A DNA stretch of 64,000 nucleotides, from the NCBI GenBank assembly GCA_029706075.1, contig JAINUG010000048.1:1116001-1180000 (forward strand). The letters are read 5' to 3'. Below are positions 43,818 to 56,650 of this stretch, in pieces. Every line of letters starts with the position of its first letter. The stretch's first letter is position 1. Made by a program: the position numbers and the translations under genes. Under the pieces are notes generated by a model. It saw only the letters and a program-made list of their open reading frames with translations, was not told the DNA's origin and ran no database searches. The stretch is from Aldrovandia affinis. Lineage: Eukaryota > Chordata > Actinopteri > Notacanthiformes > Halosauridae.

Positions 43818-45264
43818 GCAATCATCTGGCGGAGTCTAGCACTCTTACCACTGTACTGAGACCATTTATTGTACTGTACTTACCATTTCACTCACCCCAG
43901 GATCCATATATACTCAGTGGCCACTTTTTATTATTCCTGTGTTTATCACCTTTCTCACTGAATCTGTACTTATCTTGAAGAACCAGACAGCAGGTAGGAC
44001 TGAGACACCTTTATAACAACATTATTTAAAACTCCCAATTGCAGTTTTAATTAGTCATTTGAATTCTTCATGGTATTACAGAAAATAAATTATCCATGCT
44101 TCATTATGAATTCTGTTGTCCAACCATGCCCAAAATATGACATTTTGTACTAAAGCAATCAATATAAACTGATCAATCAAATTTCAAATAGTACAGCACC
44201 TTTTGTATTGCCATAGAATGCACCACATTCATGAATTTGTCAGAAATCTGTTTCAACTGTTCCACCACATCCCAAAGGTGCTTTGCCCCCAGAACAGCTT
44301 GAATTCTTTGTGGCTGGACTGAGATCTGGTGACTGACATGATAGGCAGGTGCCAGATTTGTTGGCTGCACATTCACTGAACTGTTCCACCACATCCCAAA
44401 GGTGCTCACTGAGATTTGCCATTGGAATGTTTGTGGAAAGCACCAGTATGCCACCACCATCAGCCTGAACCGTTGACACAAGGCAGGATGGATGCATGGA
44501 TTCATGTTGTTTCCACCAAATTCTGACCCTACCATCTGCATGTCGTGGCAGAAATCGAGATTCGTCAGACCAGGCAACATTTTCCCAATCTTCAACTGTC
44601 CAGTTTTGGTGAGCCTGTGCCCACTGTAGCCCTACTTTCCTGTTCTTAGCTGACAGGAGTGGAACCCGGTGTGGTCTTCTGCTGCTGTAGCCCATCCACT
44701 TCAAGGTTCGACATGTTGTGCGTCCAGAGATGCTCTTCTGCATACCATTGTTGTAACATGTTATTTGAGTTACTGTCTCCTTCCTGTCAGCTTGAACCAG
44801 TTTGGCCATTCTCCTCTGACCTCTCTCATTAACAAGGCATTTTTGCCCACAGAACTGCCGCTCACTGGTTGTTTTTCTTTTTCGCACCATTCTCTGTACA
44901 CTCTAGAGACTGTTGTGCATGAAAATCCCATGAGATTAGCAGTTTCTGAGATACTCACACCACCCTGTCTCCCACCAACAATCATTCCACAGTCAAAGTC
45001 ACTTAGATCACATTTCTACTCCATTCTGATTTCTGGTCTGCACAACAACTGAACTTATTGATCATGTCTGCATGCTGTTATACATTAATTTGCTGCCACA
45101 TGATTGGCTGATTAGATAATTGCATTAACGAACAGGTGTACAAGGTTACCTAATAAAGTGGCCACTGAGTGTATATGTGTCCTGGGGTGAGTGAAATGAT
45201 AAGTGCAATACAATAAATGGTCTCAGTATAGTGGTATGAGTGCTAGACTCAGCCAGATGGTTGC
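43818..45264 (-). mobile_element. Long inverted-repeat structure carrying a Tc1-like element
   Basis: Left arm (43818-43910) and right arm (45171-45264) are about 90% complementary over roughly 95 bases, including CTCACCCCAGGA, GAGACCATTTATTGTA and GAGTCTAGCACTC. They flank a Tc1-like element (43911-45172) whose own termini are CTCAGTGGCCACTTT. Confidence 0.8.
43911..45172 (-). mobile_element. Tc1-like DNA transposon, rearranged
   Basis: The inverted ends CTCAGTGGCCACTTT are present at both sides. On the - strand: a helix-turn-helix start (ISETANLMGFSCTTVSRVYR, 44770-44985), then [38 protein letters not shown] and [13 protein letters not shown] (44240-44890). The first catalytic Asp lies in WSDESRF. 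The C-terminal half is scrambled: CACCTTTGGGATGTGGTGGA occurs twice (about 44265 and 44385), and about 250 bases of non-transposase sequence shared with 29810-30220 precede the left end. Confidence 0.88.
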
Positions 45265-46259
45265 AAGACTGAATTCCTGATGGTTTATTAACCTTGTGCA
45301 GGGTATTTTCTCATTTAAAATTGTGACCATTACACTCTAAGCTTCCCTGGATCATGAGGCCTAGGATCAAAAGGACAGTTTAAATAATGCAATGGACCAG
45401 GGTCAGAAAAGGGAGGGTATTTTTAGAAGTCAGTGGTGACAATATGATATACAGTAAGTAGAGAAATGTAAAGAAAAGACACATGACCTCTGATACAGTG
45501 CACTCCATGCCATCCATGGAAAATACAAAGCCAGTCCTGGAAAGTCTTGGAGAGGGCCAGAGTTTATTTGTTCAGCTCATCTGAGGAGCGCTGTGGTGGG
45601 TTTTTTCCTCCCCTTGGAATGGAGAGAACTGATTGCATGTCACACATGTCCAGCTTTAAGGAGTGGAAGCGAGGGGTGGATGAGTATAAACGAGTCATCA
45701 GGAAATACAGAGATCCCTCGGCTCTGGTTAGAACACATCAGCTGAGGAATATTAGGATGGATATATTATGGTTTGGTTTTATGTAACTGTGGAAATCTTT
45801 TGTGTGTTTAATAAAGGAACATTAAAAATCTCTCAGACATGCAGAAATACAATCATTTGCCAATGCTTATGCACCTATATATATATATTTATTTTGGGTT
45901 GTTTGTTTTAATTAGCAATGTATAATTATTAAAAATAAAAACATATTATCAATAAAAAATACCTTTCTCTCTCTCTCTCTTGCACTCACTAACTCTCTAT
46001 TTCAGCTCTTAATTGTAGTCATACTTTTTAAATTAGGACACTTAATGAAGATTAGTTCAGAACTTGTAGTGCTTGTGTACACCAGCACAGGCCCACTGGG
46101 TGCAGGGTTGGGGGAGGGGGTTGAAAAATGAGGAGACTGGAGGCTTGTGGTAGATTGACATCAGGAAATGGGGGGACTGTGAATCGGTTAACAGGTTTGG
46201 GAGTGGAGGTAGCCTTTATTATGGTCCACTGACTGCACTGTGTTGTTAGCATTTAACAA
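45265..46259. other. Non-coding interval
   Basis: No supported gene. A 79-codon ORF (45547-45786) is followed by AATAAA at about 45810, but I recognise no domain and no splice context, so it is not called. Confidence 0.4.
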
Positions 46260-47305
<1,046 letters not shown>

Positions 47306-47659
47306 TTTAAATTAGCAATCAATGAATCCCAAGGAAGCTTAATGATGACTCATCTCATCTTTTACAGGAATAGTTAAGAGACTTCCTGTGATCTGTATCC
47401 CACACTATGCTTTTTCTCCCAAAGTCTCAGCTCTGGCCCCCCTTTCACACAATTAACTCAAATACAATTATCTATCAAAGCAGCACAATGAAAGTAAAGT
47501 GCAGTCGAGATAATATGCACCTCAAAAAAAATAAAAAAATAAAAAAATAAAAAATATATTTTGAGGTGCATATTATTTCGACTGCACTTTACTTTATATT
47601 ATCTCGACTGCACTTTACTTTCATTGTGCTGCTTGGGATTCATTGATTGCTAATTTAAA
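47306..47659. repeat. Nested inverted repeat (two-shell palindrome)
   Basis: Outer arms 47306-47333 and 47632-47659 are exact complements over 28 bases. Inner arms are 47478-47527 and 47559-47634, around an A/T-rich loop. The right inner arm contains a duplicated TATTATCTCGACTGCACTTT-type unit. The left side has about 145 unpaired bases (47334-47477) between the shells. Confidence 0.85.
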
Positions 47660-48014
47660 GATTCCTTGAACCCTGATGTAGATGCTCAAGTGGAGAGGTC
47701 TGTCTCCTCCTACAGACATAGAATTACTAGATCATTTGAACGTTCTGTTTGATGTGCTATATCTTATATGTTGTCTTGAATGTATAGCCACACAGGATGA
47801 AACTAGAAGATGTTCACAGAAGCTTCAACATTTTTTAAATCACTTTGTATCCCTGATATTTCTTGTGATGAGGTAGGGAATACCCTGACAATTGAAATTT
47901 TCCCTCCCTAGATGACACTAAGGACAATTTTCATTGCTCTGTGGTAGAGCTCCTCAGTTTCCCGTGGGACCCAACACAACTGTTTTTGTGGGCACGAGTG
48001 AATGGTCATAGATC
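47660..48014. other. Non-coding interval
   Basis: No supported gene. The left end of the neighbouring Tc1 fragment is not distinct. Confidence 0.4.
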
Positions 48015-48762
48015 AAGCACAGTGGGCTCCAAGGCCTGATTGATGGAGTGCTGCAGAGATGTTTGTTCTTCTGCCAGGTTCTCCCATTGCTGCAGAGGAA
48101 CTCTGAAGCTCTCTTAGAGTGGCCATTGGGTTCTTGGTCACCTCCCTGACCAAGGCCCTTCTTTCCCGATTACTGAGTTTGGCTAGATGGCCAGCTCTAA
48201 GAAGAATTCTGGTGTTTCCAAACTTCTTCCATTTCACAATGATGGAGCCCACTGTGCTCCTGGGGACTTCCAATGCTTTAGTAATGTTTTTATACCCTTC
48301 CCCAGATCTATGCCTCAACACAATTCTATCTCGGAGGTCTATGGAGAGTTCCTAGGACTTCATGGCTTGGTTTTTGCTCTGAAATGCATTGTGAACTGTG
48401 GGACCTTATATAGACAGGTGTGTGCCTTTCTAAAGCATGTACAGTCAATTGAATTTGCCACAGGTGTACTACAATCAAGTTCTAGAGACATCTCAAGGAT
48501 GATCAAAGGGAACAGGATGCATCTGAGTTCAATTTCGAGTGTCATAGTAAAGGGTCTGAATACTTATGTAAATGTGATATTTAAGTTTTTTATTTTTAAT
48601 ACATTCGCAAAGATTTCTACAAATCTGTTTTTGCTTTGTCATTATGGGATATTGTGTGTAGATTGATGAGGAAAAAATGAATTTAATCAATTTTAGAATA
48701 AGGCTGTAACATAACAAAATGTGGAAAAAGTGAAGGGGTCTGAATACTTTCCGGATGCACTG
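48015..48762 (-). mobile_element. Tc1-like transposon fragment (5' half)
   Basis: On the - strand the end CAGTGCATCCGGAAAGTATT, flanked by TA, opens a 5' non-coding region. Then comes the transposase paired-like DNA-binding domain: GYKNITKALEVPRSTVGSII, RAGHLAKLSNRERRALVREV, NPMATLRELQSS (48013-48321). The sequence ends before the DDE catalytic domain and no opposite terminal repeat is seen. Confidence 0.88.
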
Positions 48763-49319
48763 TATTTAAGAACACCTCCAAAAGGGGTACGATGCAAAAC
48801 AGTTCACATATTTTTCCACTTGTCTCTAAGGACTAATGTTAGTTACCTCATTCGGGTTCACAGTGAACTTAACATTTATAATATAGCTAATGTGCAGACT
48901 AACATTGAAGCATTAGCTAGCTAGGTGTGATGGCTAACATTAGCTTAGTCGGCACTGACCTGAATATGCATTCTTAAATTTGTGTGGAGAGCAGCTTCAC
49001 CTTCGGATTGCAGCATAAGCACCTAAACACGTAGGTTTTTTCTGTTGTTTCGGTTAAAGTCATGTACTTGTCAAGGTATGGCCATGGCAACTCTTGCTCC
49101 AGCATCAAAACCTTGTCCTTGTCCTCAGCTCCCTCGTCCATGATGGTGTTGGAAAATGTAAGCTAGCATCTAATTTAGCTGAGCACTGGATAACATTACC
49201 ACCCGGTACCACCAAGTGCTGCTCACAGAGAAACCTTTGGTACCCATAGATCGTTGGTACCACGGGCTGAATTTCAGAGTTTCAGGACTTGATTATTACA
49301 CTTTATCACTGGATTAAAA
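48763..49319. repeat. Possible degraded MITE, TAGCTAGC-rich
   Basis: GGGGTACGATGC near 48784 and several GGTACC motifs at 49205-49262 bracket a TAGC-rich segment. This resembles other cut-and-paste fossils, but no clean termini are visible. Confidence 0.3.
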
Positions 49320-49339
49320 TCTTTTTTTTCTTTGTGCTT

Positions 49340-49532
49340 GAGTTTGGGAAATGCTTGGGAGAATGTAACAATGTAGCTTTTGGGTACGCTACTGCGCTAT
49401 TTGATCAACAAAACAGCTTTGCTACTGAAAAAGCTGTTTGATTTAGGAAATAGTGACGTTACCACCACGCTACTGGGAAATGTAATTAAGCTTAGATCTG
49501 CTACTTGTAGTGACGCTACTGCCCAACACTGG
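49340..49532. repeat. hAT-like MITE remnant
   Basis: On the - strand it starts CAGTGTTGGGCAGTAGCGTC and continues with GCTACTTTT/GTAGCG-type repeats common in fish non-autonomous hAT families. The opposite end is not clear. Confidence 0.4.
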
Positions 49533-52500
49533 TGACTGCCTATCTCTTGAATACATTTGACCATAGTTTTTATACTAGAAGCAGCAAACCCCCCCCCCCG
49601 AGAGTTAAAAACCTCAGGTATTTGTGGCATGGGCTCCAGCCAGGCGAGATGGAGAAGCAATCTATCTCGGCAGGATCTGTAGGGAGATCAGGAACAGATG
49701 CTATAGCCATCAGATTAATGGGAATACTGACCTACCTACTTTACCTTGGGAAAGGGCAGAGAATGAAGTGTTAACCATGAGAGTTTCAGGTAGTTTCAAT
49801 GCACAGTGCAGAGACAAAGAAATGGTGGAGAAGGAGAAAAAGAGAGTGGGAAGATTGCCAAGATGGAAACCTTACCCCTTCATGCCTGAGAGCGTTACTC
49901 TGGCTGGAGGAACTCTCTGTTGACCTGGGGAATACTTATAATGTGGCTTTAGCTTTCTTTCCTTTTTCTTTTTTTTGAAGGGGGGTGAGATGCTGCAGGG
50001 CATGTGACTGGGACAGGCGGGAGGTGGGCAGCCCTCTTTGGTCCATGCCAGGTGTCTTCACCGTCTTATCAGAATGGATTAGAGATGCTGAGTTGGGGGT
50101 CAGAACTCCAGGGTACTGTCTATGGTTCAGATCAGCTAAGCTGTGATACTGAGGCTCACTCAAAAGCCTCTGCAGCCAGACACAGCAAAAAACCTACAGT
50201 TCAGGGATTTTGTAGCCAGGAGCAGGAATGATTTTCTTGAAATAGGATCGCTGTGAGCAGATCGTGGACTTTTCAGAATTGTAACTTTGTTTCCATTGTG
50301 ACGGGGGGTTCCCAAGCGTACCCCTTGGACAAAGGCACATTAATTTAAGAGGGTTGTATTTTCCAAGTAAAATGAACAGTGCGAATTAGGTCTCTTTGAG
50401 GCCATCATTCTCTTTTATTGTAATCTGGGTCTTCAGAGTCTGGGTTGGAGCTCACAAGTCAATGAATGGGCCACTATGGATGATTCATCTATAAGAATGA
50501 ATGTATCCAGTAGTTTATATCCAGTAGGATATTCATTTACAATTACCATCAAATTGCATACTCACTTTCTCTTCTAAATCACCTCCAAGTTTGTTTTTAA
50601 AAGGTGGAGATACAGTGTGCACTGCCCTAGAAATATAACTCCAGAAAACATGGCAACACTGGCCATGTCTAGTACTACAAGTAGGCTGTTGGGATGAGCA
50701 TTTTCATTTGATCCCAAGTCCCAAGAAAAATAATGGTAATGTTTGTAATGGTTAATGTAAAGGTTTGGGTGGGGTAAGCCTATCCCTGATCTACAATTAA
50801 GTGCAAAGAATAACAGAAAAATAACTTCCCAATTTTTGCAAGCTTAATATAAGATGTTATATGCAATATATGGAGGATTTGTTTTAAATTAAGCATTTTC
50901 AGCACCCTGGCACAGCAGTGTGAAGTAAGGATCAAGATTAGACTTGTTCACACTAAGTAATTTTTTCATCTGTTCTGGGATGACTCAGACAATGTTGTGA
51001 CAGTCCAGCTAAGAGGGCTTGACCATACAGTGTCACACTATGCCACAACACAAGAAGCAAAGCTTTTGTCATCCTGGAGCATAATGCACATGCGTAAATA
51101 AATCTAACAACCTGCAAAGCAACATTTAAAAAAGAATGTGTAGACAGTGTCAGCATGGTTGTTATCTTCAAATGGAAAATGAAAGGGAAATGAAAGGAAA
51201 TTAACAAATGATGAAGAGAGTACTCATTTGAGTGAGTGATAAAAATCCACTAAGCCTTTTGAGAAGCCAGAACATGCCACTAGAAACAACCTATTCCAGA
51301 TTTTCTGAAATGAGTTGCAGGAGACACCTGGATGAGCCATATACTAATTGATTAAGCATCATGCTTATGCTTGTCTTCTGTCTTGTATAAAACTGCTTAT
51401 TACATTGTGACTGTGAACGGGGTACAATACAATTCAATTCTGATGCTTATCACCTCCCAACCCACCAACCCACAATTGAATTACATTTTCCTGAAGGCAG
51501 GAAACCCTCATCTGATCAACAGACTTTGTTTTAGTTTAAAATGTATTCAAATGGGACTGTGCTCACATGGAAATTCAATAAAGCAAGATGTTTTGTCTGT
51601 GAATTCAGTTTCATGTTTCTCCCACACTGGACACCCAGGTTAAAAGTTTAATTTTTGAAATTTCTGTGCTAAAGTTGCACTTTAACGTATAACACAATGT
51701 GTGTACAGCTGATTATATTGTCCTCCCCCAACCCTTGTTCTATTAGTAATCTGACCCCCCCCCCATGGCAGGATGATTGTAACATTGGAAATGGTTAAAC
51801 AAGGGATAGATTTTTCACCGCTCTTAACTGTGTAAATTTGCAGGTGGCTGTACTCCGTCTTGTAATGTGGGCTCAAAATGGCTCAGGGCAGAGGACAGCA
51901 AGACAATGAAGGGGCTGGTGCAGGGGTGTGTCAGAGAGAGAGAGAGTGTGTGTGTTGGTGGGGGAGGGAGGGGGTTGCATTCGAGATGAGAAGTCAAGAA
52001 AGGTCAATGGAAGCACTAAAGACTAAAGAGCACTATTATAGCAGGATCAGTGCAGGGGGCTTTCTGAGGCATTCCTAGCTACTTTCTCTGAACCTAAAGA
52101 ACAGGGGAGAGGAGGTGGAGGGGGAGAGGGAGTCAGAGGAGAGGGTTCATGTTTTCTTTCCAGAACAAACACACATAGCAGATCCACTTGATACTTTGTT
52201 GATTGTGAAGAGGGGGAAGGCTAAGTCGAAAAAACTGAGGACAGCAATACACATCTGAAGAAAAAAGAGAGAGAACATTGAGAAAGACTGGGTTGAAATG
52301 CAGGGGAGATGGGGGGAAAGCAGTGATTCTGGGCAGCAGACCAAACTGGAGAGTAAAATTAGTAACAGCTTCAGTCTTAAACTGAGTTGGGGGGGGATGT
52401 GATGTAAAGTTTGAGCCCAGGTCATGTGATATGGAGTACAAAGCTAAGGGACAACCCCCTTGATAAGGTCCGAAGACTAGTATCTAGGCAGCATTAGCTA

Positions 52501-53629
52501 ACTGAATAGGTGACCTCATGTTCCTGTTTCATAATTTGTGAATGGGCATGATTCATCTTAATTTAGGAAACCATTACATTAATCTCTGAGGTGTTCTGTT
52601 ATTGTAAGACAAACTTTCTGACCCCTCCAATATTTTATTTTCTTATCTAGATATTTCCCTGTAATATGTTGACTTTGGTAAGATAATTCTCTAAAGAAAA
52701 CAATCTTACATATTTTTATTTAGGACAAATGTTCTGACTATTATATTATATTTCTTTTTATTAGTTTTTTGGCAATATATGGCTAGGGCTGCGTCCTCTA
52801 AACTGCACATCAGTAATGTCAGAGTCAGAGTTTGTCTGGTGAATTTCACCAGGGATAACAGGGAAGGTGTGGGGCAGATAGATGCTTAGAGTTGCAGAAG
52901 AGGGGCTGTCCTGTAAAAACCTCAAACTTAATCTTCATTTTTCTAGTCGTTGCCTCTCTGACATTGTTAGTAACATGGTAATCATCTTGAGAAAAATGTA
53001 GATCCCTCTAAATTAAATCCCTCCCTGACACAAACAGGAATTGGTTTGCTCACATTTTAAATAGGCTTCTATATTGTCTCTCAACAAAAAATAAAATAAA
53101 CTTTTCAAAATGGAGATTTTAATAAAACATAGTGTTCCTCAAGCCACAGCTGGCCCCAAAGCATTCTTATGGTCTTGATCTATAGGCACAGCACTGGGAA
53201 TAGAAATATAAACACTACAGTCAAGTCCAAATGGAGCCCGCTAAACAATACAAACTGTAGAAGTAGGCTGGGGGTGGTGGGGGAGGGGTTTGCAGGCTCT
53301 GCACAGCACAGTGTTTTTCCATCACGTGCCACTGTCCCTAATGCCTATACACAAGATGAGAAAATGTGAACCTATGATGCTGACTTTATTCTAATTACCC
53401 CAATAAGCAAGTGTATGGCATTTTTTGTGATGAAATCCAGGTTTGCCAAAGGGCATTTCCTGGCGAGGGCTCATTTATGATGAGAGACACATTTACTAGA
53501 GCTGTATACCAACCAATGTCTCTAAAAGGCAAAGGAATGTCCCTGCTGTGCGTCAATACTGGGCTGGGATGTACTTCTGTGTTGTTGTTTCTGTGAGTGT
53601 TGCTTTGTATGCAAGAGGAGACCTTATTC
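49533..53629. other. Non-coding interval
   Basis: About 4 kb with no supported gene. Contains C-runs near 49588 and 51757, GA-rich patches near 51920 and 52100-52300, and otherwise unique-looking sequence. Confidence 0.5.
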
Positions 53630-53845
53630 TGACTGTGATACATCAGAACAGTCTCTCGTCTTCAACACTGATGCAACAGAACATTCCCGTGTCTGTGACT
53701 GCAGTGGAAGAGAACAGTCCTTCGTCTTTGACTGTAGTGTAACAGGTCCGCTCCCTGTCTTTGACTGCAATGCAACAGAAGGGCAGTCCCTTGTCTTTGA
53801 TTGAAACATGACCGTCAACCCCCTCTCATTCAACTGCAGTGAAAA
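53630..53845 (-). repeat. Minisatellite, unit about 36-40 bp, open on the - strand
   Basis: Five or six units of the type CAGTCCCTTGTCTTTGACTG with GCAACAGAA spacers. On the - strand (53624-53863) the frame stays open and gives a repeating LQSKTRDC-type peptide. No start context, splice sites or homologue was recognised, so it is treated as a repeat. Confidence 0.7.
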
Positions 53846-53863
53846 AGGAAGACAGATTTGCAA

Positions 53864-54139
53864 AGAGCATGCAATTCAGAGCCCTACCCCACAAGGTACC
53901 CACAACTTTAAGCCCAATTAGAGACAAATGAAACATGGCCAACTGAATGGTCTTTTCATGAGTCCAGAGGGTGAGGTCATAATGGATCAAGATCATAATA
54001 TCAACTATCAATGGTCTTACATCTGTAATCCACACAGAGCCTTGGTTTTCCAGTATTCTATGTTATAGCAGCAGAATCTTCCTCCCCCTCCCCACTCCTC
54101 TCCAGCCAGCACTGAATTTCAAATGGGCATTATGTTTCT
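53864..54139. other. Non-coding interval
   Basis: Nothing recognisable. Confidence 0.4.
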
Positions 54140-54210
54140 GTCTCTATCTCTGTCTCTATCTCTATCTCATGATGTGGCTGTCTCCATCTCTGTCTCTATC
54201 TCTATCTAAC
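54140..54210 (+). repeat. (TCTCTA/TCTGTC)n repeat
   Basis: CTCTATCTCTGTCTCTATCT units occur twice, separated by ATGATGTGGCTG. Confidence 0.85.
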
Positions 54211-55805
54211 TTAAGCTTTTGATTTGGTTTTTATCTTTCTCAGGGCACTGTTTGGTGATATGGGTGCCAGACCCATCCTTTCTGGTCCTCTTTCAAAAAT
54301 TGTTACCTCCCCCGGGAAGCACTTTTCCAAGAGTGAAGGTAAACATGTAAATTGATCTAGACAATATTCAAGTACATTATTAACTTTTTTTAATGTGCAC
54401 TTCTAATAGAACCCATGACAGTAACACAAAACCCATGTGTTTCTGAAAAGTGTCCAGTTCTAAAATGTTCAAATCATAATTCTAAATGCTGCTCCAAAAT
54501 CCACACCGCACTCCAGACAATTCTCTGTAGCATTTACCCCCCAACCCCTCCCCTCAGTCAAGAGAAATACCTGGCTCAGATTGCGTTTGCATGGCTCTCC
54601 CATGGCTGATATGTGCATTCTATAGGCCCCTCTAAGAGGCCGGCACAGTTCAGCAACCAGTGCGGTGCCAGAAACACTGTTTCATCCCAGCAGGATGTGA
54701 CCCAATGTACAGTATTACTGATGGTGTGGGGGTTGGGGTTGAAAGTTTTCTCTTTTTTTGTGTGGAGCTACTTTATACTGCATGGCCCTGATTTATCTAC
54801 CATTGCTGTTCCTTTTTGAAGATGTAGAGTTGGCTACTGTGTAGCCGTGGACAGGAGCCCAGTCTGCATTGTGTGCCATGCGGAGTATGTTCTTCTCATT
54901 TCTCTGACCCTAGTGTGTGTGCGTCTTGTGCTTTGAACATGAAAGGGATTTTAAAGTATTTTATTGTAATTGATTTTGTATAGGGATGTAAAACTTGGAA
55001 ATCTTTATGATGATTGTAAAGGGTTTTTATGGATTAAAGGAATGGATTTGGTGGGGCTATGCCCAGGAATGGTGAGGTATTGTACATAACCTGCAGAATC
55101 AGATACTGCTCTGAGAAGAGGCAATCTGATTTGCAGGCTGAGAGAGACTGCATCCAGGAAAATACCTTGTTACAGGAATTAAAAGGCACAGAGGGACCCC
55201 TGATCACTGGCTGAGCCTGTCCTGGCTCCTGGCACTGTTTCACAGAGCTACCTGGAATCACAGTGTCATCCACGGCAGCCATCACATGCTTTACTAGTAA
55301 AGCAATACAGTGAAATTTGTCAGAGGTTTCACATACCCATTTGGCACAAGCCAGAATGACAGAAAGTACGATTAAACTTTTTACCATGGAACCGTCTGAT
55401 GGGTTTGCCTTGAGGATCATAATTAAATCATAATTTTCACAACCATACATTTATGTAAGAGATGTTCTACAACAGTACCCCAAACTATTGATCTTCAAAT
55501 TAAACAAATTGAAACTAATGAGATTGAAAACACAAATGATAATTGTTAAAATATCCACCCTTTGTTGCTGATTTTGATGATCATTACTGAAAAACAAACA
55601 AAACAAATATTCATGTAATCTCTGTTAATAACTAAATACTGGTCAGACCTGAGACCTCCTCAGAATATCACGAGAAAGGGAAAATCAGTGTCAATTGTAC
55701 TACATACACCTCCTTTTAATTGTGAGATTATTAACATTCTCAATAGTTTTGCGTGGATAAACAAGCACTACTCATCAATCATAGCTACTCCTTTAATGTT
55801 TCAGT
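54211..55805. other. Non-coding interval
   Basis: No supported gene. A 138-codon ORF on the - strand (55034-55450) has no recognisable domain and is not called. Confidence 0.45.
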
Positions 55806-56650
55806 ATGCCTCACAAAGCCCAATTCATTGTTCAGGATCTGCTTGCCATTGTCACTGGAGATGAAAGTGAATTTGAGGGGTGTAAGGATGATTCTGATGA
55901 AGGCACTCCAGGTTATACTGCTGACAATGGAGACAGGCACAGAGATGGAGATGAGATATTGACAAATATGAGGATGACCCTGAAGATCACAGAGCACAAG
56001 CGTCAATTGGGTATGGCCATTGCCATACCTTGGCTTTATAGTCTATTTTTAAAACTTTTGATATTGATATCAATATTGATAAAACAGCTTGAATTTAGTT
56101 TAAAAAGTTTGGATTGCCAGTTAAAATATTAAACAAGCAGCACAGTATAGAAGTAATATTTATTCATTGATACTATTATTGGCTAAGCAGTGAGCTGTTT
56201 TACCATTTTGCCATTTAATGTTTCACCCATTATCAACACAATATATTTTACTTGACATCACTTTGCCATACCTTTTGCTGAAATGATGCCACTGTGACAG
56301 AGTAGATCCTAACTATACTCCAAGCAATGAAGTAATGGAAAGTAATGAATAAAGTGGATCTGTTAACTCTGACAGGAGTGAATCAAGAGAAAAACTGGAT
56401 CCTCATGGAGGAAGAAACCTTTTTTTGTACTTCCCGATTGAACATTCAGAGGAGAAAAAGCAGATGATCTTGACTCTCCATTGGAATATGTCAGGAGATT
56501 CATACTCTATGTAAAAATCATGAAACCACAACAATGTCAACACCACTGTTAAAGAACTGAAGCAATTAATAGGACTGTACATGCGCATGGGACTTGCGCC
56601 AAATGTTGCGAAATCTTTCATACTGGGAAATGATCTCCTATTGTGGCTGA
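55806..56650 (+). pseudogene. piggyBac transposase-derived fossil (PGBD-like)
   Basis: An acidic N-terminal ORF (55806 on, with DDSDEGTPGYTADNGD) is followed, after about 370 bases without homology, by broken piggyBac-domain sequence. SPLEYVRRFILYVKIMKPQQ is readable at about 56475-56535 and NTTVKELKQLIGLYMRMGLA at 56539-56598. The order SPLEY...F, then TVKELK..IG..MRMG, is the start of the DDE_Tnp_1_7 domain. Stops and frame changes separate the parts and the catalytic aspartates are absent. It is a dead copy; linkage of the N-terminal ORF to it is inferred. Confidence 0.65.

Noticed and set aside
45547..45786. 79-codon ORF followed by AATAAA, possible last exon
   Set aside because: Peptide not recognised, and no acceptor or upstream exon could be supported.
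55034..55450. 138-codon ORF on the - strand
   Set aside because: No domain, no splice context and no neighbouring exon recognised; not enough to call a gene.
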